Source: Candidatus Desantisbacteria bacterium CG1_02_38_46 (GTDB lineage: Bacteria; Desantisbacteria; UBA1551; UBA1559). Taken from it: 6,292 bases of DNA. The position numbers were made by a program, and so were the translations under genes. Below, piece by piece: positions 1 to 6,012 of the stretch (positions within the stretch are counted from its first letter, which is position 1; each line of letters starts with the position of its first letter). The notes under the pieces are model-generated. The model saw only the letters and a list, made by a program, of their open reading frames with translations. It was not told where the DNA came from and did no database searches. Location of the stretch: NCBI GenBank assembly GCA_001871015.1, contig MNUO01000129.1, positions 1 through 6,292 of the forward strand. Reading direction: 5' to 3'.

Positions 1-1
1 A

Positions 2-1105
2 ATTATCATTGTGGCATTATGGATTAAAAGATTTACTGATTCCTCTAAATATTTCAAAAAGGGTAGTGAACTTTATTCCCAGCAAAAAATTGCCGTGGCA
101 ATTGAGAACTGGGAAAAAGCATCTCATTTGAATCCCTGGTCAGCAAGAACATTCAATAATCTCGCAATTGCCTATAATTGCCAGAAATTATACACCAAAT
201 CATATACCGCTGCAAAGAGGGCTACTGAGTTAAAACCAAATTATGAAAGTGCTCTTGTTATATTCGGGGAAGCCTGCTTTCATTTAGCAAGGAATGAGGA
301 GAAAAGGAAAAATTATTGGGAGGCGAGGAAATTTTACAGGGAATGCGTTTTGGCTTGTAAAAAGGCACTCGCCTTTACTTATAGTCCAGATGCTATATAT
401 TATCTGGGCACTGCATACTCATCGCTTGGAGGATATGATGAGGGTATTATATTTTTTACTGGTAGGATGCCAGGGAATCGTAATGCACAGGAACAAGTAA
501 ATTTATTAATGGAAGCGAAGAGAAATTTTCTTGCAGGGACAGGACCAAATCAAATTGTAGATGCAGATACAGAGGGTCCACTTCCGTCCGGAGCAGAGAT
601 TGCAGTCATCGGGCATCCGATTCTTAAATTTAGCGATACAGAAACAAAAAATTTCCAGAACGGCGTGTTTTACTCTGATCTTGACAGCGATAAACAACCA
701 GAACTTATACTGATTTATAAAATGCCAGGCAATGACAATAAAGTTCCTTGTTATGTTTCAGTGTTTATGTGGAATGTGAATAAATGGGACTTGCGCTGGC
801 ACACAAAGATAAGCGATTATGATGTGGGATACTTTACTGTAGAAGATATAAACGGGGATACAAAACCTGAAATACTTATTGAAGGAATCTATGATGCCAA
901 AAGCGGTGCACTGGTCAACATCTATGCCTGCGATGGTTTATTTATCAGGGCAATTCAGCAACTGGGGCCAACCTGGGGAACAACACTTTATGATGTGGAT
1001 GGGGACGGAGCAAAAGAAATCATAATTCTGGATAGAAAAAAGGATGAATATAATTCAATCATCTACAAATGGAACACCACCAAATATGTGAAAGTGGACG
1101 AGTAA
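2..1105 (+). CDS. TPR-repeat protein with C-terminal FG-GAP/VCBS-like repeats, 5' partial
   Basis: The reading frame is open to the left edge, and the codons before the GTG at 11 read Ile-Ile-Ile, so the true start and perhaps a hydrophobic membrane anchor or signal (III-VALWI) probably lie outside the window. No ribosome binding site is visible before GTG 11. Counting from that GTG, residues ~11-44, 45-78 and 127-160 look like TPR helix pairs (e.g. EKASHLNP, AKRATELKPNY, YYLGTAYSSLGGYDEG), with a longer, less regular unit between. Three acidic DxDxDxxxE-type loops follow at 223-231 (DLDSDKQPE), 279-287 (DINGDTKPE) and 328-336 (DVDGDGAKE), each followed by a short hydrophobic strand, as in FG-GAP/VCBS beta-propeller or dockerin-like calcium loops. 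TPRs usually mediate protein contacts, and such acidic repeats occur in exported proteins. The exact role is unknown. It appears unrelated to the defence genes downstream. Confidence 0.75.
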   Translation: MIIVALWIKRFTDSSKYFKKGSELYSQQKIAVAIENWEKASHLNPWSARTFNNLAIAYNCQKLYTKSYTAAKRATELKPNYESALVIFGEACFHLARNEEKRKNYWEARKFYRECVLACKKALAFTYSPDAIYYLGTAYSSLGGYDEGIIFFTGRMPGNRNAQEQVNLLMEAKRNFLAGTGPNQIVDADTEGPLPSGAEIAVIGHPILKFSDTETKNFQNGVFYSDLDSDKQPELILIYKMPGNDNKVPCYVSVFMWNVNKWDLRWHTKISDYDVGYFTVEDINGDTKPEILIEGIYDAKSGALVNIYACDGLFIRAIQQLGPTWGTTLYDVDGDGAKEIIILDRKKDEYNSIIYKWNTTKYVKVDE

Positions 1106-1162
1106 CTTATGAACCTCGGTTAGGTGGAGATGGGCAATAAATAAAAATTGTAAATTTATAGC

Positions 1163-1166
1163 GGAG
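1163..1166 (+). promoter_or_regulatory. Shine-Dalgarno site of the methylase remnant
   Basis: GGAG lies 6 nt before the ATG at 1173. It supports this start, so the 5' end of the gene seems intact although the body is damaged. I see no convincing promoter or rho-independent terminator in the 67-bp gap 1106-1172, only a weak 4-bp ACCT/AGGT inverted repeat. Confidence 0.6.
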
Positions 1167-1172
1167 AAATAA

Positions 1173-2567
1173 ATGGAGTGCTATCTTAAAAACATAAGGT
1201 CAAGGAATGATCTTAAAGAACTATTCATTGAAGAATGGAACTGGAAAAATCCCGAATCCACTTCAATGTCAATTGATTTTTCTGATGAAACCAAAGGCAA
1301 GATTGAACATTTTGAGATACTGGCTGAAAAACTATACTGCAAGATTTTGCTTTTTACTCTGCAGGACATTGCACAACCCGAAAAAGAACTAAGACAACTG
1401 GAAAGAAAAATTCTCGCCACTCCAGAAATCAAAAGAATGGCAGGAGATACCGTTTTTATTTTTTCCTTCAGTAATTTTGATTATTTGGATTTTGTTAGGG
1501 CAGAGCAGGTTGGGACAAAACTCAGGATAAAAAGGTTTTCAGTTTCTCCTGACAATAGAGATAAGTTGAGAACGCCTGAAGAACAGCTGAGAAACTTGTC
1601 TTTACCTGCAGATATTCAGTTGAAACCTTCTTCTGTGCGTGAAAGGATAGAAGATGCTTTTAAAGTTGAGGTATTGACTGAGCAATTTTATACTGGCTAT
1701 ATAGCAGTTTTCAAGCGTATAAAAGAATATTTGCTGAAGCAGGATGTCCGCAAGGTTGAGGAAAAAGAAAAGAAATTGAAGGATTCCATCCACCAGGTTC
1801 TAAACAGGATAATGTTCCTTATACAGAAAAAGCAGTACGTTTATGAATCAGGTAGTTCAAAAGACTGTGAGCATACGCTTTATCTTGAGAAAAGACTTCT
1901 TCTGGATGCAATAACTGAAGAAGAGAGAAATCTTCAAAAAGAAGTGCAGAAAGTAGGCGCTGAATTATCAAGAAGTGCTGGTTTCCAGGAAGATTTATAT
2001 AAAAAAGAAGCCGAACAAAAGACACTTTTTGAACAGGGGCTAAGAAAGAAAAAAGAATTTTTAGAAAATGATTTATTTCAAGTTAAAAAGTACAGAGAAG
2101 AATTGAGGAAACTCAAAGAACCGCCAATGATATGGGACCTGGCATTTGCAGAAGTTTTTATGATGAAAAATGGCTTTGACATTGTCATAGCAAATCCACC
2201 ATATGTCAGGCAGGAAGAAATAAGCGACCTGGACGGATTTTATTCATCGAAAAGTGAGTATAAAGAAAAACTTATTGAGCAGATTAAAACTGACTGGCAG
2301 TACGACTATTCTGGTGCTCCATTGCACTGTCCACAGATTCAGATTGATAAAAAATCTGATTTATATATCTATTTCTATCTTAAAGGGTTGAAACTCTTAA
2401 ACGAAAATGGCATTCTCTGCTACATTTCTTCAAATTCCTGGCTTGATGTAGGATATGGAAAGGACTTGCAGGAAATACTACTCAAAAGAGTGCCTGTAAT
2501 TGCTATTTATGACAATCAGGCAAAAATAAGGAAACAAACAAAAAGGAAGTTATCGAGCTTTTCTTGA
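1173..2567 (+). pseudogene. Eco57I/type IIG-like N6-adenine DNA methyltransferase, internally deleted and C-terminally truncated
   Basis: Residues 1-190 resemble the N-terminal region of large type IIG/Eco57I-like restriction-modification proteins: an opening segment (LKNIRSRNDLKELF), a core with FIFSFSNFDYLDFV and LRIKRFSVSP, then DAFKVEVLTEQFY. Residues 207-222 (HQVLNRIMFLIQKKQY) match the helix that normally leads into the methylase core. A coiled-coil-like charged stretch follows (~191-315), then WDLAFAEVF and the catalytic NPPY motif IV at 341-344 (GFDIVIANPPYVRQEE), and later ILCYISSNSWLDVGYGKDLQE. No SAM-binding motif I (DPxxGSGxF type) exists anywhere, although it should come before NPPY, so a large in-frame internal deletion is inferred. 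Homology appears to end near residue 450 (YDNQA); the last ~14 residues (KIRKQTKRKLSSFS) look like out-of-frame read-through. Full-length relatives usually approach or exceed 1000 aa, versus 464 here. It is almost certainly inactive as a methylase. Confidence 0.75.
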
Positions 2568-2850
2568 AAAACATGTTAGAGTATTAGAACATGAGTTTTA
2601 TGGGAAAATAAATTTTGAAATAAAAAAGTATCCTCATTGGTTTGGTCTGATAATAATTGCCCAAAAATCAAAACCTTTTATTGCAGAAAAAATTGTTCCA
2701 GAGCTTAAAGCTATAAAATTTCCAGTTTTTGTATTGTCACTCAATGATTTGGAATTAATTACTTCACGATTTGATACTGCCGGAGATTTTATTACTTACC
2801 TTGAATTCCGCAGGGATTTGAAGGAACAAATTGAATTTTCTGTTCATTAG
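2530..2850 (+). pseudogene. Start-less fragment of an unrecognised protein, part 1
   Basis: The frame beginning at 2530, different from the methylase frame that ends at 2567, stays open for 106 codons to TAG 2848-2850. It reads as believable protein: KGSYRAFLEKHVRVLEHEF, then YPHWFGLIIIAQKSKPF, then KFPVFVLSLNDLEL and FRRDLKEQIEF. Alternating hydrophobic strands and helices suggest an alpha/beta fold. It has no ATG or GTG and is preceded by an in-frame stop (2527-2529), so it can only be the remains of a longer gene whose 5' part was lost when it was joined to the methylase remnant at about 2520-2530. The family is not recognised. The strand pattern resembles the middle of uncharacterised nuclease-related proteins, but this is a weak impression. 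It seems to continue in another frame at 2835-3245. Confidence 0.5.
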
Positions 2851-3245
2851 GATATTTGACGAGGGACCGTAGAATAGCACTGGGACGTATGATATTAAAG
2901 CATACAATCTTAGCAAAGAATGGAAAAGATTACTATTTTTGTCATCGTCATCCTTCCAGTAATAGAATATTTGTATTTCTGACTACATCTATGCCCAGGG
3001 AAGAGCGCGTTAAATTTCTACAGGGTTTAGTATTGGCTGGACAATGTAAATATAATGCCTTAAAAGGATTGGGGGTTGCCACAGAGCCAATTGGTCCCGG
3101 TCGTTCATATGATTTTGTCTTTCTCATGGGATTGCCAAAAATTAAATCTGGATTTGAAGATAAAATAAGTGAACTTAAAGAACGTGCTAATAGTATATGG
3201 ACAGATGAACACCAAAAGAATTTATTAGGTTATAATAATATATGA
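2835..3245 (+). pseudogene. Unrecognised protein, C-terminal fragment (part 2, after a frame change)
   Basis: This frame is open from 2835 to TGA 3243-3245. The first usable start is TTG at 2856 (129 aa) with no good Shine-Dalgarno, so independent translation is doubtful. The protein includes LTRDRRIALGRMIL, KDYYFCHRHPSSNRIFVFL, MPREERVKFLQGLV and LGVATEPIGPGRSYDFVFL. It has no transmembrane segment and no catalytic motif I can name. The preceding fragment ends in the overlap 2835-2850. Adding one T to the TTTT run at 2836-2839 would join them as ...KEQIEFFCSLGYLTRDRR..., a smooth protein of ~238 residues. I therefore read both as the C-terminal half of one gene with a 1-nt deletion, or a homopolymer sequencing error. 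An alternative is a small separate hypothetical gene starting at TTG 2856. Confidence 0.5.
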
Positions 3246-3246
3246 T

Positions 3247-3304
3247 ATTTTCACTATAAATACTATTTTCACCGTTTGGTGAAAATGGCAAAAATAGTGA
3301 AAAT
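3247..3304. promoter_or_regulatory. Nested double dyad, upstream operator of the AbiE operon
   Basis: Two perfect inverted repeats share one centre at 3275.5. The outer arms are ATTTTCACTAT (3247-3257) and ATAGTGAAAAT (3294-3304), 11 bp each. The inner arms are ATTTTCACC (3265-3273) and GGTGAAAAT (3278-3286), 9 bp each with a 4-nt centre. The core heptamers TTTTCAC/GTGAAAA on each side are exactly 18 bp apart. AbiEi-family antitoxins are known to repress their own promoters by binding inverted repeats, so this is the likely AbiEi operator, centred about 68 bp upstream of the predicted transcription start. That it binds this antitoxin is inference. Confidence 0.7.
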
Positions 3305-3308
3305 TAAC

Positions 3309-3337
3309 TTGACAAATCACTATTTTCATGCTATAAT
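3309..3337 (+). promoter_or_regulatory. Consensus sigma70-type promoter of the AbiE operon
   Basis: A perfect -35 TTGACA (3309-3314) and a perfect -10 TATAAT (3332-3337) are separated by 17 bp, the optimal spacing. Transcription would start near 3344, giving a leader of about 23 nt before ATG 3367. The spacer holds a heptamer-like half-site (TTTTCA, 3323-3328). A promoter this strong normally needs repression, which fits autoregulation by the antitoxin. Confidence 0.85.
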
Positions 3338-3365
3338 ATGGTGAAAACGCATAAAAGAGTGAAAA
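3319..3365. promoter_or_regulatory. Promoter-proximal operator half-sites over the -10 box and leader
   Basis: TTTTCAT (3323-3329, one mismatch to TTTTCAC) and GTGAAAA (3341-3347) form an imperfect dyad centred on the -10 box, at 3335. A further direct copy, GTGAAAA, lies at 3359-3365, just before the ATG. Successive starts are 18 bp apart (3323, 3341, 3359), the same spacing as in the upstream dyad. The 10-mer ACTATTTTCA occurs at 3262-3271 and again at 3319-3328. Occupancy here would block RNA polymerase directly. The last copy also lies where the Shine-Dalgarno should be, and the antitoxin has only a weak ribosome binding site. Confidence 0.6.
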
Positions 3366-3366
3366 A

Positions 3367-4467
3367 ATGGAAAATTTAATAGAAATTCAGGAACTAATTG
3401 AGAATGTTTTCAGAAACGTGCCTGGAATAACAATAGGAAGGATTGAAATGGACGAATATCCTTCTTCTGTCCCCGATTTACTATTTTCAGTAACCTGGGG
3501 TGGCAGGACTACAATGATAGGGGTTGAATGTAAAGCTTTAGGTGAGCCGAGATATGTCCGATCAGCCATTCAGCAATTAAAAGAACCGAAAACTATCCAA
3601 TCAGCGATTCAGCAACTGAAAAAGTTCATAGGACAAGCAGGGCAAGATATTTATGTTTACGGGGTTGTGGCTGCACCTTATATAAGCGGGGAGTCTTCTT
3701 CTATCTGCAAAGAGAACGGTATAGGATATATAGACCTTGCGGGGAATTGCTTTTTTAATATTAATAACCTCGGTCTTTATGTAGAAAAGCAGGGGTTTGA
3801 AAATAAAAAAGCAGAGCGTCGTCTTTTAAGGTCAATTTTTTCAGCAAAGGCAAGCAGAGTTCTTAGAGTAATGCTTTCCAATCCTAAAAAAAGTTGGAAA
3901 ATGCAGGAGCTATCAAATGAAGCGGGCGCAAGCCTCGGTCTCGTGTTTAAAGTTAAAGAAAGACTATTAGATTTGGAATATGCTAAAGAAGAAAAACGGG
4001 GTGTTTTTATTTCCCAGTCTGAAGAACTGTTGGAGAAATGGGCGGAGAATTACTCATTTCGCAGGAATAAATTAAACGATTATTTTGGAATGGGCGATGC
4101 CAAAGAAATAGAAAAAAAATTTTCAGACTATTGCAACGAAAAGCAAGTTTCTTATGGTTTTACTCTTTTCTCGGGTCTGGCTTTAGTTGCTCCATATGCA
4201 CGCTATTCAAGAGGGTTTGTTTATATTAAGGAAAAGGAGAAAATTCAGGAAATAGCAGAAACACTGGGCTTTAAAAAAGTTGATTCCGGAGCAAATTTTA
4301 CGATTCTTGAACCATATGATGAGGGTGTATTTTATGGAACAAAAGATATTAATGGGATTAAGGTAGTAACCAATGTCCAGATATATCTTGATTTGGTTGG
4401 TTATAAAGGCAGAGGTGAAGAATCGGCAAAATTTCTGCTTGAGCAAAGGATTAAAACTGAATGGTAA
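3367..4467 (+). CDS. AbiEi-family type IV antitoxin/transcriptional repressor with N-terminal PD-(D/E)xK-like domain
   Basis: This 366-aa protein is the presumed antitoxin and autorepressor of the toxin gene it overlaps by 7 nt. Residues ~1-145 form a restriction-endonuclease-like domain: PD at 36-37, then ECK at 54-56 (GVECKALGEPR), then Gln-rich helices, then a conserved GIGYIDLAGNCFF block at 118-130. Residues ~160-215 look like a winged helix (SRVLRVMLSNP, MQELSNEAGASLG, FKVKERLLDLEYA). Residues ~260-366 match the AbiEi C-terminal domain (FTLFSGLALVAPYARY; ending VQIYLDLVGYKGRGEESAKFL). In the first domain a 13-residue unit starting SAIQQLK is tandemly repeated at 66-78 and 79 onward. AbiEi proteins bind promoter inverted repeats and neutralise AbiEii without forming a stable complex with it (type IV). 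Whether the nuclease-like residues are catalytic is unknown. The start is fixed by the promoter and a 23-nt leader. Confidence 0.85.
   Translation: MENLIEIQELIENVFRNVPGITIGRIEMDEYPSSVPDLLFSVTWGGRTTMIGVECKALGEPRYVRSAIQQLKEPKTIQSAIQQLKKFIGQAGQDIYVYGVVAAPYISGESSSICKENGIGYIDLAGNCFFNINNLGLYVEKQGFENKKAERRLLRSIFSAKASRVLRVMLSNPKKSWKMQELSNEAGASLGLVFKVKERLLDLEYAKEEKRGVFISQSEELLEKWAENYSFRRNKLNDYFGMGDAKEIEKKFSDYCNEKQVSYGFTLFSGLALVAPYARYSRGFVYIKEKEKIQEIAETLGFKKVDSGANFTILEPYDEGVFYGTKDINGIKVVTNVQIYLDLVGYKGRGEESAKFLLEQRIKTEW
3562..3621 (+). repeat. 39-bp in-frame tandem duplication inside the antitoxin gene
   Basis: The codons for SAIQQLK at 3562-3582 recur at 3601-3621, exactly 39 bp (13 codons) later, and the two codons before each copy are also similar (VR and IQ). 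The copies differ at synonymous positions (GCC/GCG, TTA/CTG), so the duplication is not recent. It lengthens a Gln-rich helix just after the ECK motif. Confidence 0.75.
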
Positions 4468-5294
4468 AGCAAAGCGATTACAAAGAACCTGAAGTGCAAA
4501 TTTGTTTTTCAGTTCTGTTGGAATTAATGACAATTCTTGGCGGGTTCAGGGAAAACATCGTTATTGTGGGAGGCAGTGTCCCTCCGCTGTTAATTCCTGA
4601 AACAAAGCCGAAATATCCAGGCACTCTGGACATAGACATTGCATTAGATTTTAAATCTATAAGCGATGACTCGTATAAAACTATTTTAAAGACTCTGAAG
4701 GAAAAAGGTTATTATCAGAAAGAAGGTGACCAGCCCTTTAAATTTTACAGGGATGTCAATGAAATGACGGTTGAAATTGACCTTTTGGCTGGGGAATATG
4801 GTGGCACAGGGAAAAGCAGACGTCATCAAATTGTTCAGGAAGTAAAAGCAAGAAAAGTGCGCGGATGTGACCTTGTTTTTGACAGATTCATTAAAATCGA
4901 ATTATATGGAATTTTACCGGGCGGAGCAGCAAACAAAGTTACTGTAAAAGTACCGGAAATAGGGCCTTTTCTAATAACCAAAGGAATGGTATTGTGGGAT
5001 AGAGGAAAAGAGAAAGACGCGTTTGACATTTATTATTGTTGCAAGCACTATCCAGGAGGAATCCCAGCATTAGTTGAAGCAATAAAGCCTCTACTTGGCA
5101 ATAATTTAGTAAAGGAAGGGTTAGGTAAAATCAAAGCCAAGTTTGAAGAAATAAATTTTATCGGGCCCAATTATGTTGCCGATTTCCTTGAAATTTCTAA
5201 TGCAGAAGAACGTGATATAGTAAAAAGAGAAGCATTTGAATTAGTAAATACTCTCATGGAAAAATTCGGCATTGAACCGTTTAAGGAGATATAA
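4461..5294 (+). CDS. AbiEii-family nucleotidyltransferase toxin
   Basis: This 277-aa protein belongs to the nucleotidyltransferase (DNA polymerase beta-like) AbiEii/AbiGii toxin group. The catalytic motif reads VGGSVPPLL at 36-44 followed by TLDIDIALD at 55-63; D57 and D59 are the expected metal ligands. A third acidic residue is likely D107 in TVEIDLLAG. The downstream signature DRGKEKDAFDIYY (180-192), with lysines and D189, matches motifs III-IV of the family (K-x-KD-x-x-DIY). AbiEii toxins are GTP-binding and cause reversible growth arrest; related MenT toxins add nucleotides to tRNA 3' ends. The target of this one is not known. The ATG overlaps the end of the antitoxin gene by 7 nt, with AAAGGA at 4445-4450, so translation is probably coupled. 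All key residues are present and length is normal, so it looks functional. Confidence 0.85.
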   Translation: MVKQSDYKEPEVQICFSVLLELMTILGGFRENIVIVGGSVPPLLIPETKPKYPGTLDIDIALDFKSISDDSYKTILKTLKEKGYYQKEGDQPFKFYRDVNEMTVEIDLLAGEYGGTGKSRRHQIVQEVKARKVRGCDLVFDRFIKIELYGILPGGAANKVTVKVPEIGPFLITKGMVLWDRGKEKDAFDIYYCCKHYPGGIPALVEAIKPLLGNNLVKEGLGKIKAKFEEINFIGPNYVADFLEISNAEERDIVKREAFELVNTLMEKFGIEPFKEI

Positions 5295-5330
5295 AAATTG
5301 AAAATTATTTTAAGTGAATCTATGATTATT

Positions 5331-5336
5331 GGGGGG
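5331..5336 (+). promoter_or_regulatory. G-rich ribosome binding site before a GTG start
   Basis: GGGGGG lies 4 nt before GTG 5341. An in-frame TAG occupies 5338-5340, so the next gene cannot start earlier in this frame. A stronger AAGGAG at 5283-5288, inside the end of the toxin gene, lies too far away to serve GTG 5341. No separate promoter is seen in 5295-5340, so the PLD fragment is probably co-transcribed with the toxin-antitoxin pair. Confidence 0.45.
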
Positions 5337-5340
5337 ATAG

Positions 5341-5934
5341 GTGTCCCACGATATTATTGATAATTCAAATTTAAAGCTTGTCGATGTGCTGAAGGAGAAA
5401 TTGCTCATTTCAAAGCGGGCAAGTTTTGCTGTGGGGTGGCTATTTTTAAGTGGATTCAAAGAATTAAGGAACGAGATAGATGGTTTAGAGAAACTTGAGA
5501 TTATTGCCGGTCCCAGGACAAATAAACAGACCATTGAAGCAATGCTATTGGAAAAGAAATGGGAAAAAGCGGTTTCTGACAACCTTGAAAAAATGAAATA
5601 CCTGCCTGAGAATGAAAGACAAAAAATCCTAGACGAAGAATTCAGGGATTTGATAAATGACATAAGTTATATAAAACCCACAGAAGAAAATATTGAATTC
5701 TTAAGATGGTTTGCTGAAAAATTGAAAGAAAAAAAGATAGAGATAAGAATTTATTATAAGGCACCTTTGCACGCAAAACTTTATGTTTTTGAATACAAAG
5801 ACCAGAGACATGGATTAGGAGAGACAATTGTTGGTTCAAGCAATTTTTCTATAAGTGGTTTTGACCTGAATACAGAATTGAATGTTCGGGTGCTTGGCAA
5901 CGATAATTATGAAGATCTGTCAAAATGTGCTTAA
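5341..5934 (+). pseudogene. PLD-family nuclease domain, N-terminal fragment of a probable PLD-SNF2 helicase
   Basis: The 197 residues form one phospholipase D-like domain. The N-terminus (LKLVDVLKEKLLISKRASFAVGWLFLSGF) and the KLEIIAGPRTNKQTIEAM strand are typical of PLD domains that precede SNF2-type helicases in defence loci. A charged helical insert (~70-130) follows, then the HKD-like motif: H144-A-K146, E151, and GSSN at 165-168, then a conserved FDLNTELNVRV with E179. The protein ends abruptly at NYEDLSKCA, exactly where relatives normally continue into a helix and the helicase region. No helicase motifs follow, only 78 bp before parB. I read it as a truncated remnant, although a stand-alone PLD nuclease of this size (compare DrmC of DISARM) cannot be excluded. 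HKD enzymes usually dimerise to complete the active site, so a single domain could still be active. Confidence 0.7.
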
Positions 5935-5989
5935 ACCAGAAATAAAGCAAAAATATGCACAAGTCATTATTTCAGAGGAACTAAAATAA
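5909..5989 (+). other. Orphan 26-codon reading frame between the PLD fragment and parB
   Basis: Starting at ATG 5909 in a different frame from the PLD gene and overlapping its end, this frame encodes CQNVLKPEIKQKYAQVIISE and ends at TAA 5987-5989, 23 nt before parB. There is no good Shine-Dalgarno, so it is more likely the C-terminal tail of a gene lost in a deletion, or of the PLD gene after a frameshift, than a real small gene. It does not resemble the usual ParA C-terminus, although parA would be the expected gene upstream of parB. Confidence 0.25.
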
Positions 5990-6000
5990 AAAATCAAGAA

Positions 6001-6006
6001 AAGGAG
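6001..6006 (+). promoter_or_regulatory. Shine-Dalgarno site of parB
   Basis: AAGGAG sits 6 nt before ATG 6013, an ideal site that fixes the parB start. Confidence 0.8.
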
Positions 6007-6012
6007 TTGAAG

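Noticed and set aside
1106-1172. Insertion sequence or attachment site at the left island boundary
   Set aside because: No inverted terminal repeats, target duplication, tRNA fragment or transposase is visible anywhere in the window. The gap holds only a weak 4-bp stem and the ribosome binding site.
3265-3286. Rho-independent terminator after the unknown fragment
   Set aside because: The 9-bp stem with a GTTT loop is A+T-rich and is not followed by a T tract. It is part of a larger nested dyad shared with the promoter.
3247-3365. CRISPR array or plasmid iterons
   Set aside because: The repeats are 7-11 bp, occur in both orientations, and are only 18 bp apart with no unique spacers. Their symmetry around a perfect promoter fits operators much better than CRISPR or replication iterons.
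4207-4533. Minus-strand reading frame of 108 codons
   Set aside because: It lies opposite the antitoxin and toxin genes, has low-complexity Phe/Asn/Ile-rich composition and no ribosome binding site, so it is a shadow of the real genes.
5298-5360. 20-codon leader peptide (TTG start) after AAGGAG at 5283-5288
   Set aside because: A good Shine-Dalgarno exists, but the start codon is weak and the peptide (KIILSESMIIGG...) has no recognisable features. It overlaps the start of the PLD gene in another frame and is probably chance.
5310-5663. Minus-strand reading frame of 117 codons
   Set aside because: It is antisense to the PLD domain, which has clear family motifs. The Ser/Phe-rich translation is typical of the complement of Lys/Glu-rich coding sequence.
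5909-5989. C-terminal remnant of parA
   Set aside because: Position would fit, but the encoded residues (NVLKPEIKQKYAQVI) do not look like the usual ParA/Soj tail, so I leave it unassigned.
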